Position numbers and translations under genes: made by a program
Shown: in pieces, positions 57,286 to 64,000 of the stretch
How positions within the stretch are numbered: position 1 is the first letter of the stretch
How the letters are laid out: every line of letters starts with the position of its first letter
DNA from: Halalkalicoccus sp. NIPERK01
GTDB taxonomy: Archaea; Halobacteriota; Halobacteria; Halobacteriales; Halalkalicoccaceae
Assembly (NCBI RefSeq): GCF_030287405.1
Contig: NZ_JASVVV010000004.1
Span: 282,335-346,334, forward strand
DNA: 64,000 bases
Reading direction: 5' to 3'
The notes under the pieces: generated by a model
Database searches by the model: none
Told to the model about the DNA's origin: nothing
Seen by the model: the letters and a program-made list of their open reading frames with translations, nothing else

Positions 57286-58646
57286 CGCGCCACCTCTGCC
57301 GTCTCGTTCTCGGCGGCGAGCGTCGCCTCCTCGAAGATCCCCGCGATCTCGTCGACCTCCTCCCTCGAGACGGTCAGCGGCGGGAGGAACCGGACGGTCT
57401 CGCCGCGTCGCCCGCCGCGCTCGACGATCAGCCCCCGGTCGAGACACTCGCGCTGGATCCGCTTCGCCGCGCCGGGATCGACCGGGTGACAGCCCAGGGC
57501 GTCCGTTTCTGCGGTCGGGTCGACGACCTCGACGCCGAGCATCAGCCCCCGGCCGCGGACGGCGCCGATCGCGTCGCTCCCGCCCCCGGTCCGTTCGAGC
57601 CCCGCCCGGAGGCGCTCGCCCATCTCTGCGGCGTGTTCGTCGAGATCGCCTTCGAGGACGTGCTCGATGGTCGCCCGGCCGGCGGCCATCGCGAGCTGGT
57701 TGCCACGGAACGTCCCCGCGTGCGCGCCGGGCTCCCAGACGTCGAGCGCCTCGTCGTAGACGACGACCGCGAGCGGTAGCCCGCCGCCGATCGCCTTCGA
57801 GAGGGTGAGCACGTCGGGGGTGATCCCGCTCCGCTCGAACCCCCACGGCTCGCCCGTTCTCCCCAGTCCCGTCTGGATCTCGTCGACGATCAGCGGGACG
57901 TCGCGCTCGCGGGTGATCCGGCGCACCTCGCGGAGCCACTCGTCGGGGGCGGGCACGACCCCGCCCTCGCCCTGGACTGGTTCGAGGATCATCCCCGCGG
58001 GGTCGACGATCCCGCTTCCCGGATCGTCGAGCAGGCGCTCGACGTACCGCGCGCCGACCCGCTCGCTCTCCGTGCCCCCGATCCCGAACGGACAGCGGCG
58101 CTCCCGGGGGTAGGGCAGGTGGTGGACGTCGGCCATCAGCCCCGGAATCGGTTCCTTGGGCTCGGTGTCACCCGTGAGGCTGAGCGAGCCGTGGGTCATC
58201 CCGTGGTAGGCGCCCCGATAGGCCAGGACGCTCCTGTTCCCGGTCGCGGTCTTTACGAGCTTCAGGGCCGCCTCGACCGCGTCGGTGCCCGCGGGCCCAC
58301 AGAACTGTATCCTCGCGCGTTCGGCGAATTCGTCGGGCAGCGACTCGAACAGCCGGTCGACGAACGCCTCCTTCTCGGGGGTGGTGACGTCGAGGGTGTG
58401 CATCGGTCCCTCCCGATCGAGCACGCGCTCGACCGCCTCGCACACCTCGGGGTGGTTGTGCCCGAGCGCGAGCGACCCCGCGCCCGCCAGACAGTCGTAG
58501 TACGCGTTCCCGTCGACGTCCTCGACGACGGTCCCGCGCGCCCGGTCGAGCGCCAGCCGCAGGTGACGCGGATAGGTCCGGGCGTTCGACTCCCGTTCGG
58601 CCTGCTGGCGGAGCAACGCCTCGTTCGAGCCCGTTTCGCCGTTCAT
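57282..58646 (-). CDS. dat: Diaminobutyrate-2-oxoglutarate aminotransferase
   Basis: 454 residues. Class III PLP aminotransferase making L-2,4-diaminobutyrate from aspartate semialdehyde and glutamate. Typical blocks: CLAGAGSLALGHNHPEV, FCGPAGTDAVEAALK, YRGAYHGMTHGSLSL, DEIQTGLGRTGE, and the PLP lysine in LTLSKAIGGGLP. First gene of the siderophore operon, matching rhbA; haloarchaea such as Haloferax volcanii have the same set of six genes. The promoter region just upstream has two iron boxes. Confidence 0.95.
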   Translation of the reverse strand: MNGETGSNEALLRQQAERESNARTYPRHLRLALDRARGTVVEDVDGNAYYDCLAGAGSLALGHNHPEVCEAVERVLDREGPMHTLDVTTPEKEAFVDRLFESLPDEFAERARIQFCGPAGTDAVEAALKLVKTATGNRSVLAYRGAYHGMTHGSLSLTGDTEPKEPIPGLMADVHHLPYPRERRCPFGIGGTESERVGARYVERLLDDPGSGIVDPAGMILEPVQGEGGVVPAPDEWLREVRRITRERDVPLIVDEIQTGLGRTGEPWGFERSGITPDVLTLSKAIGGGLPLAVVVYDEALDVWEPGAHAGTFRGNQLAMAAGRATIEHVLEGDLDEHAAEMGERLRAGLERTGGGSDAIGAVRGRGLMLGVEVVDPTAETDALGCHPVDPGAAKRIQRECLDRGLIVERGGRRGETVRFLPPLTVSREEVDEIAGIFEEATLAAENETAEVAR

Positions 58647-58702
58647 CCGTCCGTCACTCCCGTCGTGCCGCGCCGGTTCGTTTCGTCGTCGAGCATACGA
58701 TC

Positions 58703-58720
58703 TTTTAGGCTGACCTAAAA
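58703..58720. promoter_or_regulatory. DtxR/IdeR-type iron box 1
   Basis: TTTTAGGCTGACCTAAAA is a near-perfect 18-bp palindrome with the TTAGG-n5-CCTAA core of the iron-dependent repressors of the DtxR family, which haloarchaea possess. It lies about 57 bases upstream of the dat ATG, at or near the expected transcription start. Confidence 0.85.
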
Positions 58721-58736
58721 GTTGTAAACGTTTCGA

Positions 58737-58754
58737 TTTTAGGTGAACCTAAAG
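58737..58754. promoter_or_regulatory. DtxR/IdeR-type iron box 2
   Basis: TTTTAGGTGAACCTAAAG repeats the core 34 bases from box 1. Between the two, on the minus strand, CGAAACGTTTACAAC is a BRE/TATA-like element, so the repressor would flank and cover the promoter of the siderophore operon when iron is plentiful. Confidence 0.85.
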
Positions 58755-58844
58755 AATCGCGTCCGTCGTGGTCGCGCCCCTCGGACCGACGCGGAGGCGA
58801 CCGAGTCCGCGCTCGCTAAGTGGTTCGGTCGTCTCTCCTCTCGT

Positions 58845-59126
58845 ATGCCGGACCGCATCATGAAGGTCAACGCCTACACCACGTTCGACCTGCTCGACGG
58901 CGAGGCGACGGGCCACGGCTGGAGCGACGAGGCGCTCGCCGTACTGAACGTCACCGCGCCCCGCGAGAACCCCGATCACGTCTCGCTCAAGCTGGAACTC
59001 GACAACACGGATCTGGAGAACCTGCCCGCCCACGCCGACTCGGTGACGCTGTCGGCCGAGCAGGCCAGGACGCTCGCCGCCGAGCTCGAGAAACAGGCCG
59101 ACCGGGTCGACGGGGCGAGTCGGTAG
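58845..59126 (+). CDS. Conserved haloarchaeal protein of unknown function
   Basis: 93 residues from the ATG at 58845 (MPDRIMKVNAYTTFDLLD); the frame is open back to 58743 across the iron boxes, which makes the longer form unlikely. It is one compact acidic domain with KVNAYTTFDLLDGEATGHGW, an LKLELDNTDLENLP strand and a C-terminal helix AEQARTLAAELEKQAD. No function known. It is divergent from the siderophore operon; box 2 is about 90 bases upstream, so indirect iron control is possible but unsupported. Confidence 0.65.
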   Translation: MPDRIMKVNAYTTFDLLDGEATGHGWSDEALAVLNVTAPRENPDHVSLKLELDNTDLENLPAHADSVTLSAEQARTLAAELEKQADRVDGASR

Positions 59127-59178
59127 CCCGACCCGCGGAGGCGTACGTTCTTAACCGTCCGGGCGCTACTCGTCCACG

Positions 59179-59760
59179 ATGGCCGAGTGGAAACGCGACC
59201 TGGGAAGCGGGCTCGTCGTCCTCGTACCGCTTTTGGTGACGCTGTACGCCATCGCGTGGCTGTTCTCCTTCATCGCCGGCCTGCCGCTGGTCGGCGTGAT
59301 CGAGGAGCCGCTCGTCCGGGTCGTCGTCACCCTCGCGGTCTTCGCGGGCGCGCTCGCGCTCGTCGGGACGGCGACACGCACCGCCGGAGGCGCGCTCGCC
59401 AGCGGCTGGCTCGACACCGCGATCAACCGGGTCCCGATCCTCCGGGTGGTCTACAACGCCTCACAGCTGGCCGTCGAGACCGCCGTCTCCGGCGACGCGG
59501 AACTCAAGGAGCCGGTCAAGGTCACGACGTGGATGGGTGCCCGAATGACCGCGTTCAAGACCGGCAAGAGGACCGACGACGGCCGGATGCTCCTGTTCAT
59601 GCCGACCGCGCCCAACGTCACCACGGGATACGTGATCGAGGTCGACCCGCTCGACGTCGAACCCACCGACGAGACCGTCGAGGAGGCGATGACCCGACTG
59701 CTCAGCGCCGGCTTCGGCGACCGGAACCGCGCACCCGCCGAGGTCGCCGCCGACGACTAA
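59179..59760 (+). CDS. DUF502 family membrane protein
   Basis: 193 residues. Two membrane segments (VVLVPLLVTLYAIAWLFSFI and VVVTLAVFAGALALVGTAT) and a soluble tail with NRVPILRVVYNASQLA and TPNVTTGYV-like APNVTTGYVIEVDP are hallmarks of DUF502. Function is unknown in all kingdoms; plant homologues are called LIKE-COV proteins. It is 52 bases after the previous gene and convergent with the hydrolase gene, overlapping its end by four bases. Confidence 0.9.
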   Translation: MAEWKRDLGSGLVVLVPLLVTLYAIAWLFSFIAGLPLVGVIEEPLVRVVVTLAVFAGALALVGTATRTAGGALASGWLDTAINRVPILRVVYNASQLAVETAVSGDAELKEPVKVTTWMGARMTAFKTGKRTDDGRMLLFMPTAPNVTTGYVIEVDPLDVEPTDETVEEAMTRLLSAGFGDRNRAPAEVAADD

Positions 59761-60569
59761 ACGACCTCGGCCTCGACCGAGCCGATCCCCTCGACCTCCG
59801 CACGCACCCGGTCGCCGGCCGCGATCACGCCCGCGCCGGGCGTTCCCGTACTGAGCAGATCGCCGGGTTCGAGCGTCATCACGCGCGAGTGGAAGGCGAC
59901 GAGTTCGCGCGGGGAGAACAGCATGTTCTCCATCGTGTTCTCCGCCACGGTCTCGTCGTTTCGCACCGTCCGGACCTCACGCTCGTCGAACGCCGGGGGG
60001 GAGTCGGGAACCGCGATCGTCGAACCCAGAACGAGGAACGTGTCGAAGCTCTTCGCGCGCGTGAGAAAGCGGGGGTTGCGCTCGAGGACGTCCTCGGCGG
60101 TCATGTCGATCACCGGCAGGTAGCCCGCGATCACGTCGTCGGGCTCCTCGACGTCGCTCGCCGTCCGCCCGAGCAGGACGGCGAGTTCGGCCTCGGCGGT
60201 CACGCGATCCGTCCGCTCGCTCGGGGGGAGTCGAACCGGACCGCCGGGACCCGTCACCGCCGTTCGGGGCTTCATGAAGCTCGCGGGCTCCTTTGGACGC
60301 GCTTCGCCCAGGTCGCCCGCGTGCTCCTCGTAGTTCAGCCCGATTCCCCAGAGCTTTCCCACCGATTCGAGCGCGATCGGGAGGCCGAACGCGATCCTCT
60401 CGGCGGGGACGCGCCGGGCGGGCTTCCCGCCCGGGGCGGGCAGTTCGCCCCTCGCGGCCGCCGGGAGCGCCGCGGAAACGCTCTCGAAGCCCGCGGTCGC
60501 CAGCGGGACGAACCCCTCCTCGTCGCCCAGCAACGGCCTGCCCGCCGCGGTGCGTGCGAGGTACTTCAT
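59757..60569 (-). CDS. Fumarylacetoacetate hydrolase-family protein
   Basis: 270 residues from the ATG at 60569. Core blocks of the FAH fold: GKLWGIGLNYEEHAGD, EAELAVLLGRTA with metal-binding acidic residues, FDTFLVLGSTIAVPD, and LLSTGTPGAGVIAAGD at the end. Members hydrolyse or decarboxylate 2-oxo-enoic acids in aromatic breakdown, or act as oxaloacetate decarboxylase or acylpyruvase; the substrate is open. The start overlaps the stop of the cupin gene (ATGA), forming a two-gene operon. Confidence 0.9.
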   Translation of the reverse strand: MKYLARTAAGRPLLGDEEGFVPLATAGFESVSAALPAAARGELPAPGGKPARRVPAERIAFGLPIALESVGKLWGIGLNYEEHAGDLGEARPKEPASFMKPRTAVTGPGGPVRLPPSERTDRVTAEAELAVLLGRTASDVEEPDDVIAGYLPVIDMTAEDVLERNPRFLTRAKSFDTFLVLGSTIAVPDSPPAFDEREVRTVRNDETVAENTMENMLFSPRELVAFHSRVMTLEPGDLLSTGTPGAGVIAAGDRVRAEVEGIGSVEAEVV

Positions 60570-60904
60570 TCCGTCCAGAAGTCGAACGAGCGCCCCGGCG
60601 CGAACACGTCGAGGCCGACGGCGCGTTCCTCGCCGGTGTTCTCGACCCGGTGGGACTCCCAGGCGTCGAGCCACACGGAGTCGTACTCGCCCAGCGTGAC
60701 CGTCTCCTCCTCGGTGTGAACGGTGAGTTCGCCCTCCAGACAGAGACAGACCTGCTCGTTCTCGTGGTCGTGCATCGGCGAGCTGTGGCCCGGCGGCTTC
60801 TCGAACCACTCGAAACTGAACCCCTCGCTGCCCGCGAGCGCCCGGCGGCCCCATCCCTCCTCGGGTTCGTATCTCTCGGCGTCGTCGAACTCGACGTGTC
60901 TCAT
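60566..60904 (-). CDS. Small cupin-domain protein
   Basis: 112 residues. A single cupin barrel: PPGHSSPMHDHENEQVCLC with the His-x-His-x-Glu metal ligands of motif 1 and DAWESHRVENTGEE with the histidine of motif 2. Possibly binds or isomerises a small metabolite for the coupled FAH-family enzyme. The TATA-like GATTTATCGG about 28-37 bases upstream of the ATG on the minus strand is its likely promoter. Confidence 0.85.
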   Translation of the reverse strand: MRHVEFDDAERYEPEEGWGRRALAGSEGFSFEWFEKPPGHSSPMHDHENEQVCLCLEGELTVHTEEETVTLGEYDSVWLDAWESHRVENTGEERAVGLDVFAPGRSFDFWTE

Positions 60905-61377
60905 ATCCGGGAATGGACGACCGCCGATAAATCGGTTTGGAAACCGGAGCCGTCGATCACGTTCTCACTGCTTTCGGCGTCCCGCCCACGGGTCCTGGTA
61001 CGAGACGGCGGCGTTCACGGGCCGACGCCATCGCTCGACGTCCGCGTTGCGGGGCTCCCGAGCCCCCATCCGTCCTGCCCCGAACGGTATCGACATACCG
61101 GTCCGGCGGACCACACCGGACGCCCCGCGATCGGGTACAGAAGCTCGTCCATTCCCCTTCCCGTCCCCGGCGTGATCGAGGGGGCGTCCCGGTGTGGCCG
61201 GTGGAACGCGTGAGGTTCCCGAACGGCGGAACCCCAGCGATACGACCGACACGTTTCAGCCACTTATAGTTGATCAACTAACACTAAACCGGACAGGTCG
61301 CTCCCGACCGTATCGGGGGGTTCGTTCCCGTCGAACACGCGCGAGGACGTATGGGGTGTTCTCGACCGGAGTGCGGT
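60905..61377. other. Intergenic region between cupin and SDR genes
   Basis: 473 bases with no supportable gene; several frames are open but none shows domain likeness or typical acidic composition. It holds the cupin promoter near 60929-60941. A perfect 14-bp palindrome TAGTTGATCAACTA lies at 61267-61280, overlapping a TATA-like CTTATAG, in an AT-richer patch; a regulator site for an unannotated transcript is possible. Confidence 0.4.
61267..61280. repeat. Perfect 14-bp palindrome
   Basis: TAGTTGATCAACTA reads the same on both strands and follows ACTTATAG. It may be an operator; no neighbouring gene starts downstream within the usual distance on either strand. Confidence 0.35.
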
Positions 61378-62166
61378 TCAGAGGTTCGAGGCCCCCGCCC
61401 CGCCGTCGATCGGCACCGAGACCCCGTTGATGAAGCCCGACTTCGGCGAGGAGAGGTACGCGACGGTGTTCCCGAGTTCGATCGGGTCGCCGATCCGTTC
61501 GAGGGGGATGCCGTCGCTCCAGTCGGCCAGCCCCTCTTCGTACGAGCCGTAGTCGCCCCGGTCGACGGCCTGATCGACGAGTTCGCGGATCCGCGCGGTC
61601 TCGTGGGGGCCCGGCAACACGGCGTTGGCCCGCACCTCGGGCGCGAGTTCCTGCGAGAGCGTCTTCTCGAGGCCGATGACGCTCATGCGAACCGAGTTCG
61701 AGAGCACCAGCGAGTCGATCGCCTCCTTGACGCTCCGGGAGGTGATGGTGACGATCGTGCCGCCGCCCTCCTGCAGGTGCGGTGCGGCCTCCTTGACCAG
61801 CCTAACGACGCTCATCACGAGCAGGTCGTAGGCGTGATACCAGTCGTCCTCCTCGGTGTCGAGGAAGGGCCCGCTGGGCGGGCCGCCCGCGCTGGTCACG
61901 AGGTGGTCGAGCCCGCCGAACTCCTCGACGGTGGTCCCTACGAGCGTCTCGATGTCCTCCGGGTCGGTCAGATCGCCCGGCTGGGCGAGGACCTCGCCCG
62001 TCGCGACCTCCTCGATCTCCTCTCGTGCTTCTTCCAGTCGCTCCTCGTCGCGGCCGTTGACGACGACGTTCGCGCCCTCGCGCGCGAGCGCTTTCGCCGA
62101 GGCCTTTCCGAGTCCGCTCGACGACGCCGTGACGAGCGCCGCGTTGCCCTCGATCTGTAGGTCCAT
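61378..62166 (-). CDS. Short-chain dehydrogenase/reductase, atypical active site
   Basis: 262 residues from the ATG at 62166. Nucleotide-binding TASSSGLGKA, the NAG-like TSAGGPPSG and the serine-bearing TIVTITSRS strand are present, but where most SDRs have Tyr-x-x-x-Lys this protein reads LVLSNSVRMSVIGL. A known subgroup of SDRs has this LSN-x-R variant, so it is a real protein with changed or no dehydrogenase activity. The C-terminal ends IDGGAGASN. No operon partner is seen. Confidence 0.88.
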   Translation of the reverse strand: MDLQIEGNAALVTASSSGLGKASAKALAREGANVVVNGRDEERLEEAREEIEEVATGEVLAQPGDLTDPEDIETLVGTTVEEFGGLDHLVTSAGGPPSGPFLDTEEDDWYHAYDLLVMSVVRLVKEAAPHLQEGGGTIVTITSRSVKEAIDSLVLSNSVRMSVIGLEKTLSQELAPEVRANAVLPGPHETARIRELVDQAVDRGDYGSYEEGLADWSDGIPLERIGDPIELGNTVAYLSSPKSGFINGVSVPIDGGAGASNL

Positions 62167-62287
62167 GACGTGGGTATCCGCGCGAGCGACGGACAAAAGG
62201 GTTCGCGTGCCGGCAGTCCCGATCGGCCGCGACCCACCGGTCGGGCCGACGGTATGGGTTTATGTGGCTGGCCACGTCCCTTCCGCC

Positions 62288-62662
62288 ATGCCCGCAGACC
62301 TCGTCGACCCCGAGACCGCCGATCACATCGTCCGCACCGCCCGCACCGCCGTCGGCGACAGCCTCCGCTCGGCGACCTACTTCACGCGCGACGACTTCGA
62401 GCAGTTGTACCTCCGGAGCGACCTCGAACGGGACGCCGACCTCTCGACGTTCCTCGGCAACGAGTGGCGCGGCTTCCGGATCACCGAGGATGCCTATCAG
62501 GGCTCGGAACTCGGCGATTATCGCTACACGATCCGCGTGTTCGATCACGGCTACCTCGTGCGCCTGACGACCGACCGCGAGGGCGTGCTCGTCACCACCG
62601 ACGGCATCACCATGCAGGACTTCGAGGCGCTCGCGAGCGCGATCGGCGAGTTCCTGCGCTAG
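62288..62662 (+). CDS. Conserved haloarchaeal protein of unknown function
   Basis: 124 residues. It starts [15 protein letters not shown], with a helix [17 protein letters not shown], then [17 protein letters not shown] and beta-strand segments [17 protein letters not shown] and GVLVTTDGI. It resembles small haloarchaeal proteins of the sensor-domain type but I cannot name a function. Convergent with trpB, overlapping it by four bases. Confidence 0.7.
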   Translation: MPADLVDPETADHIVRTARTAVGDSLRSATYFTRDDFEQLYLRSDLERDADLSTFLGNEWRGFRITEDAYQGSELGDYRYTIRVFDHGYLVRLTTDREGVLVTTDGITMQDFEALASAIGEFLR

Positions 62663-63810
62663 AGCGAAAAGCGCTCGGCCGCGGTCTCCATGTCCTTGTC
62701 TCCCCGCCCCGAGAGGTTCACGAGGATCGTTTCGTGCCCGCCCGCCTCCGCCAACTCAATCGCCCGGGCGACCGCGTGGCTCGATTCGAGCGCGGGAATG
62801 ATCCCCTCGGTCTCGCTGAGTTCCCGAAAGGCCGCGAACGCCTCCTCGTCGGTGACGCCGGTGTACTCCGCCCGGCCGACCGCCCGGAACATGGCGTGCT
62901 CGGGGCCGACGCCGGGGTAGTCCAGCCCGGCCGACACGGAGTGGACCTCGACGCCCTCGTCGAGGACTCGAGTGTGCATCCCGTGGAGCACGTCGTCGCG
63001 GCCCTTCGCGAGCGGGGCGGCGTGGCGGGCGGAATCGCTGCCCTCGCCGCCGCCCTCCGCGCCGTAGAAGTCGACGTCGTCCTCACGGAAGGCGTGGAAC
63101 AGCCCGATGGCGTTCGATCCGCCGCCGACGCAGGCGACCGCGGCGTCCGGCAACTCACCGACTCGCTCGCGGAACTGTTCGCGTGCCTCCTCGCCGATCA
63201 CCGACTGGAAGTCGCGGACCATCCGCGGGAACGGGTCGGGGCCGACCACGGAGCCGACGAGGTAGTGGGTGTCCGCGACGTTCCCCGCGAAGTCCTCGAG
63301 GGCGGCGTCGACGGCGTCGGCCAGTCCCGCTCCGCCGCGAGTCACTTCGTTGACCTCCGCACCCATCAGGCGCATCCGGAAGACGTTCATCCGCTGGCGT
63401 TCTGCGTCCTTTTTCCCCATGTAGATCTCCGTGTCGAGGCCGAACAGCGCGCCGACCATCGCGGTCGCGGTGCCGTGTTGCCCGGCGCCCGTCTCGGCTA
63501 TCAGCCGCTCTTTTCCCGCTCTTTTCGCCAACAGCGCCTGTCCGAGCGTGTTGTTGATCTTGTGGGCGCCACCATGGAGGAGATCCTCGCGTTTGAGGTA
63601 GATCTCCGCGCCGTAGCGTTCGCTCAGGTTGCGCGCGTGATACAGCGGCGTCGGCCGGCCCGCGAACTCCTCGAGGTAGCTCCGGAATTCCTCCTGGAAC
63701 CCCTCGCTCTTGCCGACTTCGTCGTAGGCCTCCGCGAGTTCCGAAAGCGGTCCCTCGAGCGCCTCGGGAACGTGGCGTCCGCCGTACCCCTCGAACTCTC
63801 CGTTGGACAT
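62659..63810 (-). CDS. trpB: Tryptophan synthase beta chain
   Basis: 383 residues from the ATG at 63810. It joins indole and serine to tryptophan. PLP lysine in [12 protein letters not shown], the catalytic glutamate in [11 protein letters not shown], phosphate loop GGGSNAIG, and C-terminal NLSGRGDKD are standard for the TrpB1 type. trpA and the other trp genes are not next to it: the downstream neighbour is convergent and the upstream one is sufB, so it is transcribed alone here. Confidence 0.95.
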   Translation of the reverse strand: MSNGEFEGYGGRHVPEALEGPLSELAEAYDEVGKSEGFQEEFRSYLEEFAGRPTPLYHARNLSERYGAEIYLKREDLLHGGAHKINNTLGQALLAKRAGKERLIAETGAGQHGTATAMVGALFGLDTEIYMGKKDAERQRMNVFRMRLMGAEVNEVTRGGAGLADAVDAALEDFAGNVADTHYLVGSVVGPDPFPRMVRDFQSVIGEEAREQFRERVGELPDAAVACVGGGSNAIGLFHAFREDDVDFYGAEGGGEGSDSARHAAPLAKGRDDVLHGMHTRVLDEGVEVHSVSAGLDYPGVGPEHAMFRAVGRAEYTGVTDEEAFAAFRELSETEGIIPALESSHAVARAIELAEAGGHETILVNLSGRGDKDMETAAERFSL

Positions 63811-63910
63811 AGCTACCGGACTCTCCCCACGGCGCATAAAGGATGCCCTCGGCCTCCGGTCGAGAGCGACGAAAAGGAACCCGGACGAACTCGTCGCCTC
63901 GACGGCTCGA

Positions 63911-64000
63911 TCAGCCCAGACTGCCCTCCATTTCGAGTTCGATCAGCCGGTTGAGCTCGACCGCGTACTCGATCGGCAGCTCCTCCGTGATCGGTTCGAT
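63911..64000 (-). CDS. sufB: Fe-S cluster assembly scaffold SufB (3' end only)
   Basis: The last 29 codons are inside the window. The peptide [15 protein letters not shown] followed by LEMEGSLG and a stop is the conserved C-terminus of SufB (SufD lacks the EMEG end). SufB with SufC and SufD builds Fe-S clusters. The gene runs on beyond the window; 100 bases separate it from trpB. Confidence 0.85.
   Translation of the reverse strand: MEPITEELPIEYAVELNRLIELEMEGSLG

Noticed and set aside
60957..61277. Three overlapping open frames on the minus strand
   Set aside because: All three frames are open because of base composition; none has domain likeness or a ribosome-binding context.

Overview
The window is chromosomal DNA from an extremely halophilic archaeon (class Halobacteria). 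This rests on very high GC, strongly acidic proteins, Tat-type signal peptides and lipoboxes, an archaeal 16S - tRNA-Ala - 23S - 5S - tRNA-Cys operon with bulge-helix-bulge processing stems, an MC1 chromosomal protein, bacterio-opsin-activator type HTH, a two-repeat tRNA-splicing endonuclease and Ski2-type helicase. The 5S rRNA carries a roughly 110-nt internal insertion, as known for Halococcus morrhuae, which points to Halococcus or a close relative; the genus is not proven from this window.

Layout. 1-7.9 kb: end of an ornithine cyclodeaminase-like gene, leuS, then a translationally coupled ABC importer operon (Tat lipoprotein, two permeases, one ATPase, and a small Cys-containing membrane protein). 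7.9-15.4 kb: GH37 trehalase, exported 5'-nucleotidase, prephenate dehydratase, an orphan peptide-type binding lipoprotein, an HTH regulator. 15.4-23.7 kb: the complete 2-oxoacid (pyruvate-type) dehydrogenase set pdhA-pdhB-pdhC-lpdA, a PhoX-like exported protein and lipA, which makes the lipoyl group the E2 needs. 23.7-32 kb: information-processing genes (Ski2-like helicase, HAD phosphatase, NucS-N/zinc-ribbon protein, endA-trpS, pyrD, AbrB-like protein, MC1). 32-38.2 kb: rRNA operon with tandem promoters, both processing stems, an interrupted 5S gene, a strong hairpin-T terminator and tRNA-Cys.

38.2-45.6 kb, between tRNA-Cys and tRNA-Lys, looks like an accessory region: a nucleotidyltransferase with a small overlapping partner, gene remnants, UspA, a TSUP exporter, a CPA2-type antiporter with Usp-like tail, a K+ channel-TrkA gene broken by a frameshift, and a decayed TnpB fragment. 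45.6-50.2 kb: M20 peptidase, a ParB-HTH-like protein, two tiny overlapping genes, a zinc-site small protein, and a ferredoxin-dependent nitrite/sulfite reductase. 50.2-58.8 kb: a six-gene siderophore operon (dat, diaminobutyrate decarboxylase, iucA, iucB, iucD, iucC) in the same order as rhizobial rhbABCDEF, behind a promoter flanked by two DtxR/IdeR-type iron boxes; the expected product is a schizokinen-like citrate-hydroxamate. 58.8-64 kb: housekeeping and conserved haloarchaeal genes (DUF502, fumarylacetoacetate hydrolase-like, cupin, atypical SDR, a lone trpB, and the 3' end of sufB).

Most promising items: the interrupted 5S rRNA gene, the iron-regulated siderophore operon, the ABC operon with its coupled Cys-motif membrane protein, the NucS-N/zinc-ribbon protein, and the tRNA-bounded region with a nucleotidyltransferase pair. 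No CRISPR array, intact insertion sequence or replication origin was seen.
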